A stretch of DNA of 64,000 bases from Gymnopilus junonius (lineage: Eukaryota > Basidiomycota > Agaricomycetes > Agaricales > Galerinaceae): the NCBI GenBank assembly GCA_015501075.1, contig JADNYJ010000066.1, forward strand, positions 1 through 64,000, in the 5' to 3' direction. Below are positions 11,241 to 23,578 of this stretch, in pieces. Each line of letters opens with the position of its first letter. Position 1 is the first letter of the stretch. The position numbers and the translations under genes are program-made. The notes under the pieces were generated by a model that saw only the letters and a program-made list of their open reading frames with translations, did no database searches and was not told the DNA's origin.

Positions 11241-11391
11241 TGCCTGTAAAATTTTGGCGCGAACACTCCTTAGGATCTGGCTAGATCTAACTAATGATCT
11301 CGTTACATTGACTGCTTTGATGTAACGAACTTCTCATCTGTCCGATATCTTTCTCATCCAGAGCATTCTCTGAGAAAATTTTTACACCATC

Positions 11392-13086
11392 TTAAAGGCC
11401 AGAAGGTCTAGTATTTATGTGATTTTTTCTAGAGCAAAGGAGTGAGGTAGAGTGGCAGGAGCGGGGTCGTTTCAAACACCCCATCGTTTCAAACTCCCGA
11501 CGAATCATAGTAATATGTGGAAGAAGAATAGGGTTGTGGTCGTCCTCGGCACCAAAGTTGAGCTGGGCGTCGTCGTCGTCTTCTTCTTCCTTGATCATAT
11601 CCTCGTCCTCGTCGTCCTCCTCACCTTCCGCGTCGTCATCGTCGTCGGCATCATTATCCTCGTAATCATCATCGTCCTCGTCCTCCTCGAAGTCATCTCC
11701 CACAAGGACCTTGCGGGCATTCAAGTCAGCAGTATCCATAGAGTCACCCTCATCGACGTCAGCAGACCCTTCGCCTGCCTCGCCGCCTTCATGTTTGACG
11801 GCAACCGGAGGCAGTGAAACATCCCGAATTTCTGCCGTCCTCCGAGCCTCGCTCCGAAGAGCAAACTGATCAAAGGTCCTCGCGTCACCCTTGAAGGTGA
11901 AGCTCTTCAAGTTGGGCAGCCATTTCTTATCAGCCGGCTTCTTGAGCCAATCCTCGAGGTCGTCTAGCATAGTGATGGAACACGAACAGTGGAAAGCCAA
12001 GTTCTCGATGGAATTGGGAAGGAAAGGCACCAATCCCGTATCCTGGTTGGCCCGTGCAAGGATGAGCGTGAGATCCTTGAGGTGGGTGCATTTCTTGAGG
12101 CGGTCACGGAAGCGCAGGAGGTCGGCCTTGGTCTTGGCGTCACACCCATTGGTGCTCTGCAAGTAAAGGACCTCCAACCTCTTCGAGAAACCGGCGATGT
12201 CCGCACCAGCGCGAACGAATGCGGCCATGGCGTCATTCTCTATGATGCGCAACTTGGTAAGGTTTGGAAGGCCGCCGGTGATGTTGAGGCGGATGGAGGA
12301 GCAGTAGGAGAGGGTGATAGCTCTGACTGAGGAAATGGTTGTAGCCCAATCGACCTTGTCCCACAAAAGGTCAGACACATCTTCCAGACGAAGCGTCTCC
12401 AGTTCTGTCCAGCGGTGTTCGAGCCTGTCGAGGGAAGCGAGGTCACCTATCTCCTCAGTGCAAGATATGAGAGTGAGATGTTTGGGAGAAAGCCCGTTGA
12501 GAGCAAGCCAGTGGTGCCGTTCAGGGGACTTGATGCGCACGGTGTCGATCCGCTCAGAAGGGGGACGCTGGAGGTCCTGGTGAACAATTTGGCTGAGGTA
12601 CGCGACGAGCAGGCCGTCAGGGGTATCGGGGGCAGGAGATGCACGTCCTAAACCGTCATCGTCACCCGGCTGGGCACCAGGAGTATCGCCAATCCTCTTG
12701 AACTTCCTAGTGATGCGGGACACGTCGTGAGTGCCGCCAGGTTTCTCGTCAGCGTCCATGAGGTTCATTTCACCTTCCTCGTCCTTGACCGTGCCGCTCC
12801 TGTTCTTGACCTGCTGGTAGAAGGCGAGTTCGTCAGCCGTCGTCGACTCCGGATCTTTCTTCGCCGACCCAGTGTTGGCAGACGATGTGTGTTGCACTGC
12901 AGCGCCAGCACCGCTGAAGACGGGGATAAAGCCTGCCGGGGTGCAATCGACGTACAAAACGCGTCGGCCACCGGAGGTGAAGACGTCCACTTGAACATCT
13001 GCAGTGGTGATTTCTGGCGGACCTCGTTGAGATACAGATATGATAGTCGCGTTGCTCATGATGTGGGTACCGATAGGAGCAGCCAT
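11392..13086 (-). CDS. LRR-like protein with long acidic C-terminal tract
   Basis: Single open frame of 564 codons on the minus strand. A TATA-like GTATAAATACA lies about 120 bp upstream (13206-13216). The N-terminal 130 residues are polar. Residues about 170-410 hold irregular Leu-rich repeats typical of fungal F-box/LRR proteins (for example LETLRLEDVSDLLWD, LPNLTKLRIIEND, CTHLKDLTLIL), but no F-box is evident. Residues about 455-515 are almost all Asp/Glu, encoded by GAC/GAA repeats. The last 30 residues (after HITMIRREFET) have poor coding character, so the true 3' end may involve an intron. Likely a cytoplasmic or nuclear protein-interaction factor; the function is unknown. Confidence 0.65.
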   Translation of the reverse strand: MAAPIGTHIMSNATIISVSQRGPPEITTADVQVDVFTSGGRRVLYVDCTPAGFIPVFSGAGAAVQHTSSANTGSAKKDPESTTADELAFYQQVKNRSGTVKDEEGEMNLMDADEKPGGTHDVSRITRKFKRIGDTPGAQPGDDDGLGRASPAPDTPDGLLVAYLSQIVHQDLQRPPSERIDTVRIKSPERHHWLALNGLSPKHLTLISCTEEIGDLASLDRLEHRWTELETLRLEDVSDLLWDKVDWATTISSVRAITLSYCSSIRLNITGGLPNLTKLRIIENDAMAAFVRAGADIAGFSKRLEVLYLQSTNGCDAKTKADLLRFRDRLKKCTHLKDLTLILARANQDTGLVPFLPNSIENLAFHCSCSITMLDDLEDWLKKPADKKWLPNLKSFTFKGDARTFDQFALRSEARRTAEIRDVSLPPVAVKHEGGEAGEGSADVDEGDSMDTADLNARKVLVGDDFEEDEDDDDYEDNDADDDDDAEGEEDDEDEDMIKEEEDDDDAQLNFGAEDDHNPILLPHITMIRREFETMGCLKRPRSCHSTSLLCSRKNHINTRPSGL

Positions 13087-15732
13087 TGCAAATGGTCGGC
13101 AGTTATGAACGTTGGAGGTCGCGGTAAGAGAGTTATAGTGCAGCTGGCAAGTGTAGGACGTCTGGCAAGCCGGAAAAGTGGGGAAGCCCTCTCAAGGCTT
13201 GGCCTGTATTTATACGAAATGGGAGGTCGAAAATGAGAGCCATCGTATCGTATAAGCCCGAGCTAATGGACGTGCTAGGCAGAGAACACCAAGCAGCAAG
13301 TAATACACTGGGCTTTCAAGAGGGTAAAAGGTCGGTTACACTCTAATGTGCGACGAACAAACTACTTATTCTGCTATGTCGGCATTTCAGTCACGGCCGT
13401 GAGGCGATAGAAAAGCTTTCGGAGGTCAAAAGTAAATGGAGATGAAGAAGCTATGTCTCGAGTGATTGAAATGGAAGCTAGGAGCAGAATGTGAGAGGCG
13501 AAGGTGGTGAAGTGCCCTACAAATTGTGTTGCTTTCAGAAGGCCACGCCAAACAAAGAGGGAGGTTCACGCGGTTTCGACAGTGTCCCCATCATGACTCA
13601 TGATGAGCTCTCCCTCCACAATTGAGTTTGCATGTCGAAGTGACTCGAACCTGTGTTCTTTTCTATTATTCATGATCCGCGTATACAGGCATTGCTATCG
13701 ACTTAGTCAGCCCGACCTGCAAAGCCGCCTTAAGGGCGGATAACGAATGAATTTCATACAGTGAACCTGTGTTCTCGTCTATGCTTTTCATGTGTACCGC
13801 GTCATCTTTAGCCCACTCTCAACAACGGTTTTGTCCTGTATGGAGGCTTAGGGGCTCCCGCATAGCAGCTAGTCTCTCCAACGACCAGCGATAGGTCGTA
13901 CGACTTCAAAAATACAACTGGGCGTTCCGGGAGACGAGGGTATGCGTCTTGGGCGCGCGGGGCGTGGGTTTAGGATGTCAATGGTGGCCTCCTGCGAGGG
14001 TCTGTCCCCGTGTACCCGAGCAAGTGTCAGATTATCACGATTGAAGAGTTCACACCCAAACAGGATCAATCTGGACACCGATACTATCAACCTGAAATAC
14101 TAGTACCTTTGGAGGCTATTGAATCTGTTAGCCATTACAGACTTACAGTTGCCAACAAATCATAGGCCATTAGAACAGAAGTCATTTCAGAACATTCAAA
14201 CCTTCAGACCAGGCTCAGCCCTCGTTGCTTCCTCAACATTGGTAATTCACTGAAAACTATAAACGGTTCTTATATCTAGTAAGTGTTATACCAAGCTCTA
14301 GCAAGGGGGTCGAGGCCCTTCACGGTTTTTCGAACACTGAAATTTCCTGTATAGCTAGGTCATCCATACGGCAGTCTCTCCTCTCTCTGCATATATGTAA
14401 AGTAGCAAAGCGAGAACTGGACTGCAGAAGGAAGCAAATCAACGCCATATCAACCTGGACATCTTCCAAGGAGACGCGCAAAGATTTCTCAATTTACTTG
14501 CTCTCCTTTCTCTGTCGCAGTTCGTATACCAACAGGATGATCTTGCCGTCTTTCCACAGCTAACGACCGGCCTCTGAGCTGCTCCTCTGCGAGCTCTGAA
14601 TGTTTCGATCTTCCTGGACCTTTGGAGTGCTTCTCGGGCCATAAATCGACCTCACTGGCAGCAGTAACCTCGTTCTAGTGGACAAAATTATAACGACCAT
14701 TTATAAGCGGAAAGACTACATACTTGGTTCGGACATGAAGATGAGAGGTGAGGATGAACTATTTTTCATCGAAATTGAGCCTGTTTTTGGGCACGCGCAC
14801 TTGCCAAAGCAGCGGAATTTAAAATTTTTAATGCCGCACCAACTGGCTGTAAACTTTAAAACCTTCTTCCTTTCCAACTCCTTTCGCGTCGCCTGCAGCA
14901 TATTTCACTTTGTTTCTTTTCCCTTCAGGAGCATTACTTGTGAATTATGACCAAAAAAAATCGGGCTGTAGATGTTCTCATATCCTTGGATTCGATCGAA
15001 TTAGGGACCTTCCGTTTCAGATCCGAGGTATAGCTTTGCCAATCGCAATGCCTGTTATGACCAAGTTATGACGTGCAAAGAGTTAAGACTCGGGTTTGAT
15101 GCATGCTGATGATTTAACTCAAGCTCACCGGAGTTCTGTCAATGTCAGTCATATATGAAGGCAGCAAATCATACCGGAAGAGAGACCTGCACAACCGTTT
15201 ATGTGCACGAACGGATCATTGACCTGGGGTTGACTGCTGGGCGTGCCTTACACTGTAGTTATATTCAATCATTTCCTAGATTTATACCATGGACAGCGGC
15301 TAAATTCTTTCATCTCCACTACGTTCGCCTGCCAGAGCTCATCCACTTTTCGTCCGACTTTACCTCGACCCAAGACATATACCACACATACTTCTGGCGC
15401 TAGCGTCGCTTTAATGGTCTCTTACGCAGGCAGTTTTTTTTATCTTCAAGTTCCACTTTGCCCCGTATCACATGTGCAGCCGTTGACGACTGCCAACAAT
15501 GATACTAAACTTATGAGCCCAAGCCCTCACCTATGTCAAGACTGTACTTGCATCAGACCGAGGTGAAATGCTTCCCAGTTCCGAGGGACACATCCATTTC
15601 ATGTTGGTCGGTAACATGTCTCTGGATCGTCAAACTACACCCCGTTTATCAGGGTCAGGGTCCAGTAGATATATATGCCCGACGAAAACTATCGTAAATC
15701 CCCCCAAGTGTCGAATTGGCTAGTATTTCGGC
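13087..15732. other. Long intergenic stretch with a diverged repeat pair
   Basis: No gene was supported in 2.6 kb. A 37 bp sequence starting GAACCTGTGTTCT at about 13647 recurs with about 80% identity at about 13763, each ending in CCGCGT. The distal 300 bp before 15733 includes a TATATAT at about 15670, about 60 bp before the esterase start, probably its core promoter. Confidence 0.5.
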
Positions 15733-18103
15733 ATGTTCAAACCTTTGATATTCCTCCTCATATTGCAAGGCATCGTTCATGCCATTCCCTCTGGACCAAA
15801 AATCAAACTCGACTCGGCAACTGTCACTGGAGTGACTTCTGGGTTAGTATCAAAATTCTTGGGCATTCCGTATGCAGTTCCGCCGTAAGGTCTTTTTTAT
15901 CCTGCCTGTAGGATCCCCTTCGATTTACTCTCATTAGAGAACGATTCCGCGCCGCTCAAGCGGTGCCGCCATACAAAGGCAATGTGGATGCCACGAAATA
16001 CGGGTTTTTATGTCCCCAGCAGCAGATCGCAATCCCGCAAACAGGTTTGGAGGCCATTACCAACATCATATCTACGAAGCCAGAGCTCCGAGACGCGCCC
16101 GGGACGGAGAACGAGGACTGTAAGCATTTCATAACTATGATGATATTTTTGCGCTAAGAGGAGACCTTACGCAGGCCTTACTATTAACATCATCAAGCCA
16201 TCTGTTCCAAGTCTGTCCAATCATAAATTACCCGTTGTTGTTGTAGGTATTCTGAGCTTTACAGTCTGAGATTAGGATTTGACTTATCCATTTACGCAGT
16301 GGATCCACGGCGGTATGATAACTTATATCTAAAGTGTGTACGTCTCACAATGATATGCAGGTGCATACCAAGTCGGAGACACTGCCTCGTGGGGTTTCTA
16401 CTCTCCAGACTTTTCGTTTCCTAACCAAGTTTTGATAGATACGATTCGGTAGGGTCAGGACTTGTGGCTCGGTCAATCCAGCTTGGGAAACCGATCATTT
16501 ATGTATCTATAAATTACAGGTATGTCCTCGGCCCTGCATAATTATGTCTCTTTTTTTGACGGCTTCACCGCAGACTTTCAGGTTAATACAAATTAGCTGT
16601 ATAGCATCAAGGTAAAAAAAAACTCACCATTTGTGTAGCTTATGGATTCTTGGGCGGACTTCAGATTTTTCAAGAAGGTAATGGCAACCTCGGCCTTCGA
16701 GATCGTGAGTCGCAGATGTATTCGGACTTTCACACTTCAACGATTGACATTTTTATCAGAGCGCCTTGCAATTCAATGGGTCAATAAATACATTCACGCA
16801 TTTGGCGGTGATCCGTCTAAAGTGACACTGTGCGGTCCAAATTATGATTTCAGTCTTGTATCAACTGATCGTCCGTGCAGTTGGGGCCAGTCATCCGGTG
16901 CTATTTCTGTTGGTTTGCAAATGATGACGAATGGAGGAAATGCTCAAGGACTGTTCCGCGCTGGTTTCATGATGTCGGGGGCTCCACTGCCCGTTGGAAA
17001 TATCACTAAGGGAACCGGGCAGGTAAGTCGCGTTGGACTACAGAGACTGATCTTGGTTTGAACCTGTCTTTCAGAGTTTCTTTAGCTTCCTTGCATCAGA
17101 CACTGGGTGCTCTGCTGCAAGCGACGCTTTGGCCTGCTTGCGTGCCTTGCCTTTCCCTGTTTTGAAAGCGTCCGTTGACAAAACTCCAAGCTTCTTCTCC
17201 TACGAGGTAGTATTTCACTATTCCTCTGCAAATTCTATCTTAATCTTGCATCCTGATTGTTTAGTCACTGGCATTGGTTTGGCATCCAAGTGTAGACGGC
17301 GTATTCTTAAAAGATAATCCGCAAGCTCTTGTCACGAAAGGGGCATTTGCCAATATACCACTTGTATCGGGAACGGTTGACGATGAAGGAACACTTTTCG
17401 GAATCTCATCGCTCAATATTACGTTCGTTCAATCTCCCCCAACGGCCATAAAACATTTACTCACTTTAAATTTAGCACCGACGCCGACTTCCGTTCTTAC
17501 GTGGAAACAAATTGGCAACCCAGAAACCCTGTAGACACTCTCGATCAACTCTGGACTCTCTACCCAGCAGACCCAGCTGCAGGCTCGCCTTTTGATACTG
17601 GAAAAGCAAATGCCTTAACTCCTCAATTTAAGCGCGTGTCTGCCTTCATTTCCGACTCGATACAGAACGGGCCAAGGAGGTTGTTCCTTCAACAGGCTAC
17701 TACAAAAGCAAAAGTATTTGGTTATAGTGAGTAGTCGGAGTGTTCAGCATTAATTTTTATTCTAACTCTTTGATATGTTCAGTTACCAAGAGGCTTAAAT
17801 CTACTGACGGAATTGGATCTGTGAGTTAGTTTTATCTGTCTCTGGTTGTCTCTAATTTTCAACCCTCAGTACCATGGTTCCGACCTCGTTGCAGGCATAG
17901 TCAACGATAACCTAATCCACTTCGTCTCAGATCTCGACCCAAACACCAGCGTGGGCGTTCATTGGCCACAATACACCACTCGTTCACCAAACCTCTACAC
18001 TTTCCCTGCCAATGGCCCACCGCTTATCACGCAGGACACTTTTAGAGCAGATGGGATTAATTATTTGAACAATCTTGCTTTGGTTGCACCTTTCGTGCTT
18101 TAA
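15733..18103 (+). CDS. Secreted type-B carboxylesterase/lipase 1
   Basis: About 15 short exons (15733-15884, 15938-16119 and so on) splice into an intact alpha/beta-hydrolase of the cholinesterase/Candida rugosa lipase family. A signal peptide (MFKPLIFLLILQGIVHA) starts it. Family landmarks appear in order: GIPYAVPP, WIHGGAY (oxyanion hole), NYR, FGGDPSKVTLWGQSSGAIS with nucleophile Ser in G-Q-S-S-G at about 16895, VDDEGTLF with the acid Glu at about 17380, and YHGSDL with the catalytic His at about 17875. All three catalytic residues are present. Likely hydrolyses extracellular lipid or ester substrates. Three further members lie at 48060, 56224 and 59185. Confidence 0.9.
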
Positions 18104-18459
18104 TTACTTCTTACTTGTCTAATATTTGCATTCGAAAGCATGTATAATACGACGTTTTCTGGTACCACGTAGTACCACACATTAATTTTAGAACCAACTG
18201 CAGTTGGCAAAATGTTAAATTATTTGATCGGACTCAATTATTTGGCCAATCTTTCTGTACAATATTCCACCAGATTCAAATCAGACCCGGTGGGTATGTA
18301 TTTATTGAAGTGCTTTCTTCCGATGGTGAACAGAACGGGAGGGGATCAGATTAGATTAGATCATCGATGTGATCAAAGTTTTCCCTGCTGAACATGATCA
18401 AGGAAAGTCGATCGAACCATTTTCCAAGTTACCTCCACCACTCCTTGAACGATCCCGCC
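18104..18459. other. Intergenic between esterase 1 and adenosine kinase
   Basis: 356 bp acting as terminator of the esterase and promoter of the kinase gene. No TATA box was recognised and no coding signal is present. Confidence 0.4.
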
Positions 18460-19785
18460 ATGTCTACCCCTTCATACTCCGTATTCTGCATGGGCAATCC
18501 CCTGCTCGACATGCAGGTTAGAAATGGAGAGAAGCTCTTGGAGAAGTATGACTTGAAGGCCAACGATGCTATTTTGGCGGAGGAAAAACACGCTGGAATG
18601 TGAGAAGAAACCATGTATCACTTTTCTTTCCGTCTAACTGAAAAACATTTGTCTGCCTTGATAGTTACGATGAGCTCGTTAGCGACTATGAGGTGACCTA
18701 CGTTGCTGGAGGTGCGGCTCAGAATGCTGCTCGAGGAGCTGCGGTACGTGCAGAAACCTTTTCACTCTATTGGTGAAAACTAACGTGGTTAATGTAGTAT
18801 GTTCTCCCTCCTGGGTCCGTCGTTTACGCTGGCGCTGTTGGAGACGACGATCTGGCGGAGCAGCTCAAGGAGGCTAACAAGCGTGAAGGACTTGACCAGG
18901 TGTACCAAGTCAAGAAAGGCGAGAAGACGGGTGCTTGTGCTGTCATTCTTACTGGTCATCATCGGTACGTGGACCAAACTTCCTTTCCCTGGAAATTCAT
19001 GCTAAATTCATGTTCCTAGGTCGTTAGTGACCACTCTGCGCGTCGCAGAGAAATTCGAAAAGGCGCATCTGACCTCTTCCCAGGTTGCTCCTCTGATCGA
19101 TAACGCCAAATTCTTCTATATGGAGGGATTCTTCCTTACTCATGGTGTAGAATCTGCTCTGCACTTGAGCAAGACTGCCTCCGATGCCGGAAAGGTGTGT
19201 CTGCCCCTTTCTTCACGTCTATTTGGTCGTACTAAATGTCTCCCATTTGTAGACTTTCGTTCTCAACATCTCCGCCCCTTTCATCTCTCAATTCTTTAAC
19301 ACCCAGGTTCATCAAATCATCCCCTATGTCGACGTCTTCATTGGAAACGAATCCGAGGCCGAAGCATGGGCTACTACCCACTCTTACCCAGACCCTAAAG
19401 ACCTCCGTGGCATTGCCAAGAGCATCGCTCTGCTCCCTAAGGCGAACGAAAAACGCCCAAGAACGGTGATCTTCACCCAAGGCGCTCTCCACACTATTGT
19501 GGTGACGGCGGATAAGCCTGATGAGCCCAAGATCTTCGAGGTCGACGCGCTCCGGGATGATCAAATTGTCGACACAAATGGAGCAGGTGACGCGTTCGCG
19601 GGTGGATTCCTTGGCGCTCTCGTTGCTGGAAAGAGCTTGGATGAGTCCGTCTTGGCTGGTCACAAGCTTGCGAGGGCTTGTGTGCAACAGGTAAGCTTGC
19701 CTCCTGGTCGTTGATTTATACTGAGATTCCGCTCTGCCTATAGGTTGGACCACAATACCCCTGGCCAAAGGTCAATATCTTGTGA
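18460..19785 (+). CDS. ADO1: Adenosine kinase
   Basis: Six exons (18460-18599, 18665-18743, 18798-18964, 19020-19194, 19253-19690, 19744-19785) give an intact PfkB-family sugar kinase. The N-terminus CMGNPLLDMQV, the GGAAQN(A)AR substrate loop (about 18708), GAVGDDD, FFLTHG and the C-terminal signature DTNGAGDAFAGGFLG (about 19570-19614, with the catalytic Asp of the anion hole) match eukaryotic adenosine kinase. It phosphorylates adenosine to AMP, which clears the adenosine released by S-adenosylhomocysteine hydrolysis and so supports methylation. It acts in cytosol and nucleus. The start is chosen because the residues before it are not conserved-looking and the length (about 346 residues) fits the family. 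Confidence 0.95.
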
Positions 19786-20333
19786 AATGTCAACTAGACA
19801 AGGACATAAGAATGCAGCCTACCATACCCTGTTAAACGTAGAATTGTCGCCCGAATAGAGCCTTTGCTGAAAGTCTGGCTTACGTGAGGCAGCAATATTA
19901 CGTCATTTGTTACTTTGAGAACCTATAACCCGAGACTCGGTAGGGTAAAAGAGACGTCTAAGGGCCAGGCCCAGAACAGGAATGTAACTTGATTTCTTTG
20001 CTTGGTCAAAACTACTCAAAAGGGCAGCTGAATCTAATATTTAAAGCCCCACCTGGTTGGTTAGTTGGTCTTTTACGATCGTGTCTTTAGAGGCTTATTA
20101 GAATTTAGTGACCACACAAATCACTTTCTCGGCTGTTCGAGATTGGCGGTCGAGATGATCGGCAGGTTGCTCGGCAGGAATGGATTGAGCAGCTTGTAAA
20201 CCAAACAAATGACCACACATTTACGAAACCGTGAATTGGTTAAGCGGCAGGCGTTCACAGGACTCTGCTCTTCTCTACAACGGAAACGCCATATTCGCGT
20301 TCAAATTCTCTTTCTCCACTTTTCTTGAAGGAA
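19786..20333. other. Intergenic upstream of the C2H2 gene
   Basis: No gene found. Likely 3' UTR of adenosine kinase and promoter of the zinc-finger gene. Confidence 0.4.
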
Positions 20334-21901
20334 ATGGTACCTACCACATCGACTGCGCTTGTGAGTCTCCGGAATTTAATTTGCATTCATTTGAACCAGA
20401 GTTGCTGAACTTACCGATGGCCAGTCAGAGGAGCAGAAGAGACCTCCGAGAAAGAAGCCACTGGTTACTGGCATATGGCCGTGCAAAATCAATGGGTGCA
20501 ACAAGCAGTTTGCTCGCGAGGCCGATCTGAAACGGCATCAACGGACGACTAAGACGCATTCCATGCCTAGTTTGTGAGTCGCGTGTTGGGTTTTTGTTCT
20601 TTCGACTTCTGACGTTTTTATGTGTAGTCCTTGTCCGCAGTGCGATGCGAATTTTACCAGGGTATACTCCTATGCTGTTACCTCCTTTCACCAGACATCA
20701 CGCTCACGTATTCTGGACAGACGGATGCACTCAGACGCCACCAAAAGTCGAGGTGAGGAGTTACCTTGCGTCTGACTCCTTATTCCAAAGTCTCTAAAAG
20801 CTTGAAAGGCATGATGGTGTCGTGATCGAACCTGTAAGCCGGAATAAAGGAGGAGACGAGAATGCAGATGGCCGAAGTCGGAGTGGCACGCCTTCGTCAA
20901 AGGGCAAGGAGAGGGAATTCTATAGCAACATCCCCGTGCAGACGCACCAGGGAGCTCCTACCCATGCCGGTCCATCTAGCTACTACCGCTCTCATACCGT
21001 CACTATCTCCCGTACGTCGACCTCTGCGCGCATTCGCTTTCACACATTTATCTCACCTCGTTGCCTCTCAAATCTCGAAATGAAGCCCACATTCCTAAAC
21101 CTCCTATCTCGTCGAAGACAGGCCCTCCGTGGCCCGAATATCCAACATGGCAAAATGGCGTGCTGCCTCCGACTATGGGCCCGACGGGATACATTTCTTA
21201 CTATCCCTCCCCGCACTATCGACCGCACACGAGCGGATACCACACAGGTCCCACATCAGCTTATCAGTCTCAAGTACCACCACCCCACAGCTCTTCATCA
21301 AGTTCTACATCTCGTAATTCCTCAATACCGTCTAATTCAAGTCCAAGCCATACATCCGCGTCGCTTTCGCAATCTCCTCCTACAATCTCCTCCGATTACA
21401 TGTCCCCTTCCGATCCTACCGATCCAAACTTCGAGCTCGAAGAACAAACTGAACTTACAGAGGCAGACGTCGTAGCGGCCGTACAAGCGGTGCTTATGCA
21501 GGCCGAATCTGAGGAGGCGGCGAAGAAGCAGAGATTAAAGGAGCTAGAGGAGAGGGAACGGCTGATTGGTGGAGGTATCCGTTCGGAGTCAGCACATTCG
21601 GATAGAGCCTCTATGAGTAGTCCGCTGAGTTTTGCGGGCTTGGAAGCTGGGTTGTTGCATCGATATACTCGACCTGAACCAATGGAACATATTCTGACGG
21701 AGGATGGGGAGCCGATGTTGAATCCAGGTCCGTATTTCCTGTATTCATTTTAGAAACACTCGAAATTGACGTTGTTGGTTCCAATTGTAGCCGAGCTTTT
21801 AACTCAGGTCTGCGCTTTCCCCTCTTCTAAATTTATCTACGTTTTGCTGAACAAAGCTTACATCCGCATAGGAATCTCTTGCTTCGCCGCCTCCATCATG
21901 A
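20334..21901 (+). CDS. C2H2 zinc-finger transcription factor
   Basis: Eight exons: 20334-20360, 20425-20573, 20628-20661, 20721-20752, 20809-21011, 21086-21727, 21791-21807 and 21872-21901 (377 residues, all phases consistent). Two adjacent fingers sit near the N-terminus: C-x4-C-x12-H-x6-H (PCKINGCNKQFAREADLKRH) and C-x2-C-x12-H-x4-H (CPQCDANFTRTDALRRHQKS). A basic RPPRKK precedes them. The rest is Ser/Pro-rich and disordered (SSSSSSTSRNSS), with a short charged helix (about EEAAKKQRLKELEERERL). This is the layout of a small sequence-specific nuclear regulator. The tiny first exon is the weakest part of the model. Confidence 0.8.
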
Positions 21902-22519
21902 GGCTTATGTGCTCTCTGTCTCGTTATGCCATCTGACGATTTCCTCTCTTTCATTCTTTACTTTCACTGGATTCTTGATCTCGTCAAAATTTTTTCGCAT
22001 TTCAATCTTTGGACAATGAAAGAACAATGAATGAACGAATGTCAATGCGAAGAGCATAATGGTACAATATTACTTTAAAGCTTTTAAATTTTTGGAAGTT
22101 TTTCCTTTTCCCGTTTGCCATGTCTATTATTATGTCGCTGTCGAATTTCAGCATAAAGGGGCCCCAGTGTGCTATCCTTGCTTGCTTCACCTTTTTTTTC
22201 GCACCAATGTACAACTATCCGGATCGTTTTCCCCTTGACCTTTAACAATGAGCATTTTACTGTAGATAAGCATTGGATTTTTTTGCCGCTGTACTTCTTC
22301 GAGCAGCCGATTGACTGCTTGAGCTCCAGTGGAAACACTCTTTCTTGGTCATAACATAGGTTTATCTATTCTATTATATAAGTACGAATACGTCGTGCAT
22401 GAAGCTTCGATGATATATTTCGAACCTCTTAACCCACAGGGCACCGTGAAATTAAATAAGATCTTGAATGACTTAGACATGACAGAAAATAGTCCAAGGA
22501 ATTCTTTCATCCTTCTGCT
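21902..22519. other. Intergenic, no gene seen
   Basis: AT-rich sequence between the convergent C2H2 gene and the F-box relic. Confidence 0.4.
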
Positions 22520-23578
22520 AATTCTATATGCGAGTATATCTTGCGCAAGTTTCGCACCTCATGCCCTAACTCATGCACTTTGAAATCGAATTGGATTCCT
22601 TTCTGTGAGAGGTCCGAAATGAAGTCGAGTGTAGAACCACCAATGAAATTATGAATGGCAAGGGATCATCAATATCACACTCGAACAACATCTGGACAAA
22701 TTTAAGAGAACGCAGAGGGGTAATCTCTTTGTTGCTGAAAGGAGCAAAAAGCCCTCTAATAAGTCTAATCAGCTCCTCAGGAAAGGTAAATCCTCCGAAA
22801 AGCCTGAAAGTCTCTAATCGTGGCAGGATAGGTCCACCCCATGAAAGGAATGAGTCTGCAACCTCGAGAGAATGAGAGAAAGGGCAGTATAGAAGAGTCC
22901 AAGGGTGGTGGATCTTCTTTTGTATTTTCGTCTGCAGCCTTGGCTCTTATGAGAAGATATGACAGTGTCAGTAATAACCTTGTGATCTGTACAAGGTCTT
23001 CACCGGTCATGTTGGTCTCCTGGAGGGATAGTGTCCGAACAGGACACTTTGAACGTTCGAGAAAATATCTATTTCTCAAAAGATAGGCTGTTATATAGTT
23101 TGATTGACAAAGGGGTTTGTCCAGATCGGCATAACCATGTTGTTGCAAGCTGAATCCTTGTCGGTCCAATTCGTGGACCAAGCTCCATGGTCAACGATGT
23201 CCAAAGGTAGGGAACCGACCAGCCTATTTGCCGCCAAGTTCGACATACTGCACCCAACACCAACGGGGAGTCGGTTAGCTTCCTAGGTGTGGGATTCTCC
23301 GGATCGCCAAGTCCATGGACGTAAAGCGAGAAAATAATAGTAGATATCTCCAAGGGCAGTCGATGGACAATGGATTGATGGATATTGTTGAGTTGGGATC
23401 TGAGCCCTTGCCGCTCGTCTACCAGAGCTGCGAGAGAAGAATTGATTTGAGAAATTTGGTCGTTCAAAATATCAAACCTCCCGCAAGGGGAGCAGTATTC
23501 GTCCCCACAAGTCACATAGGGCCCATCAGGGTGAGGGTCAAGGGTGTCAAGACTCGAACAAGAGTAGCAACGATACAT
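22520..23578 (-). pseudogene. F-box domain gene with broken reading frame
   Basis: The minus strand from 23578 encodes an agaricomycete F-box N-terminus. A Cys-rich start and a coiled segment (ILNDQISQINSSLAALVDER) are followed by the F-box itself (HRLPLEISTIIFSLYV...VLGAVCRTWRQIGWSVPYLW). The frame stops near 23069 right after PLSIKLYNSLSFEK. Coding-like sequence continues in other frames: LPRLETFRLFGGFTFPEELI at about 22790-22730, then STLDFISDLSQKGIQFDF at about 22610-22550. At least three frame changes are needed. Some may be sequencing indels, as elsewhere in the window, but the number suggests real decay. F-box genes are substrate adaptors of SCF ubiquitin ligases and expand and decay readily in these fungi. 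Confidence 0.65.

Noticed and set aside
11452..11817. Hydrophobic, Val-rich plus-strand ORF
   Set aside because: It is the antisense reading of the Asp/Glu tract of the LRR-like gene; the Val/Ile run is a consequence of GAC/GAT/GAG codons.
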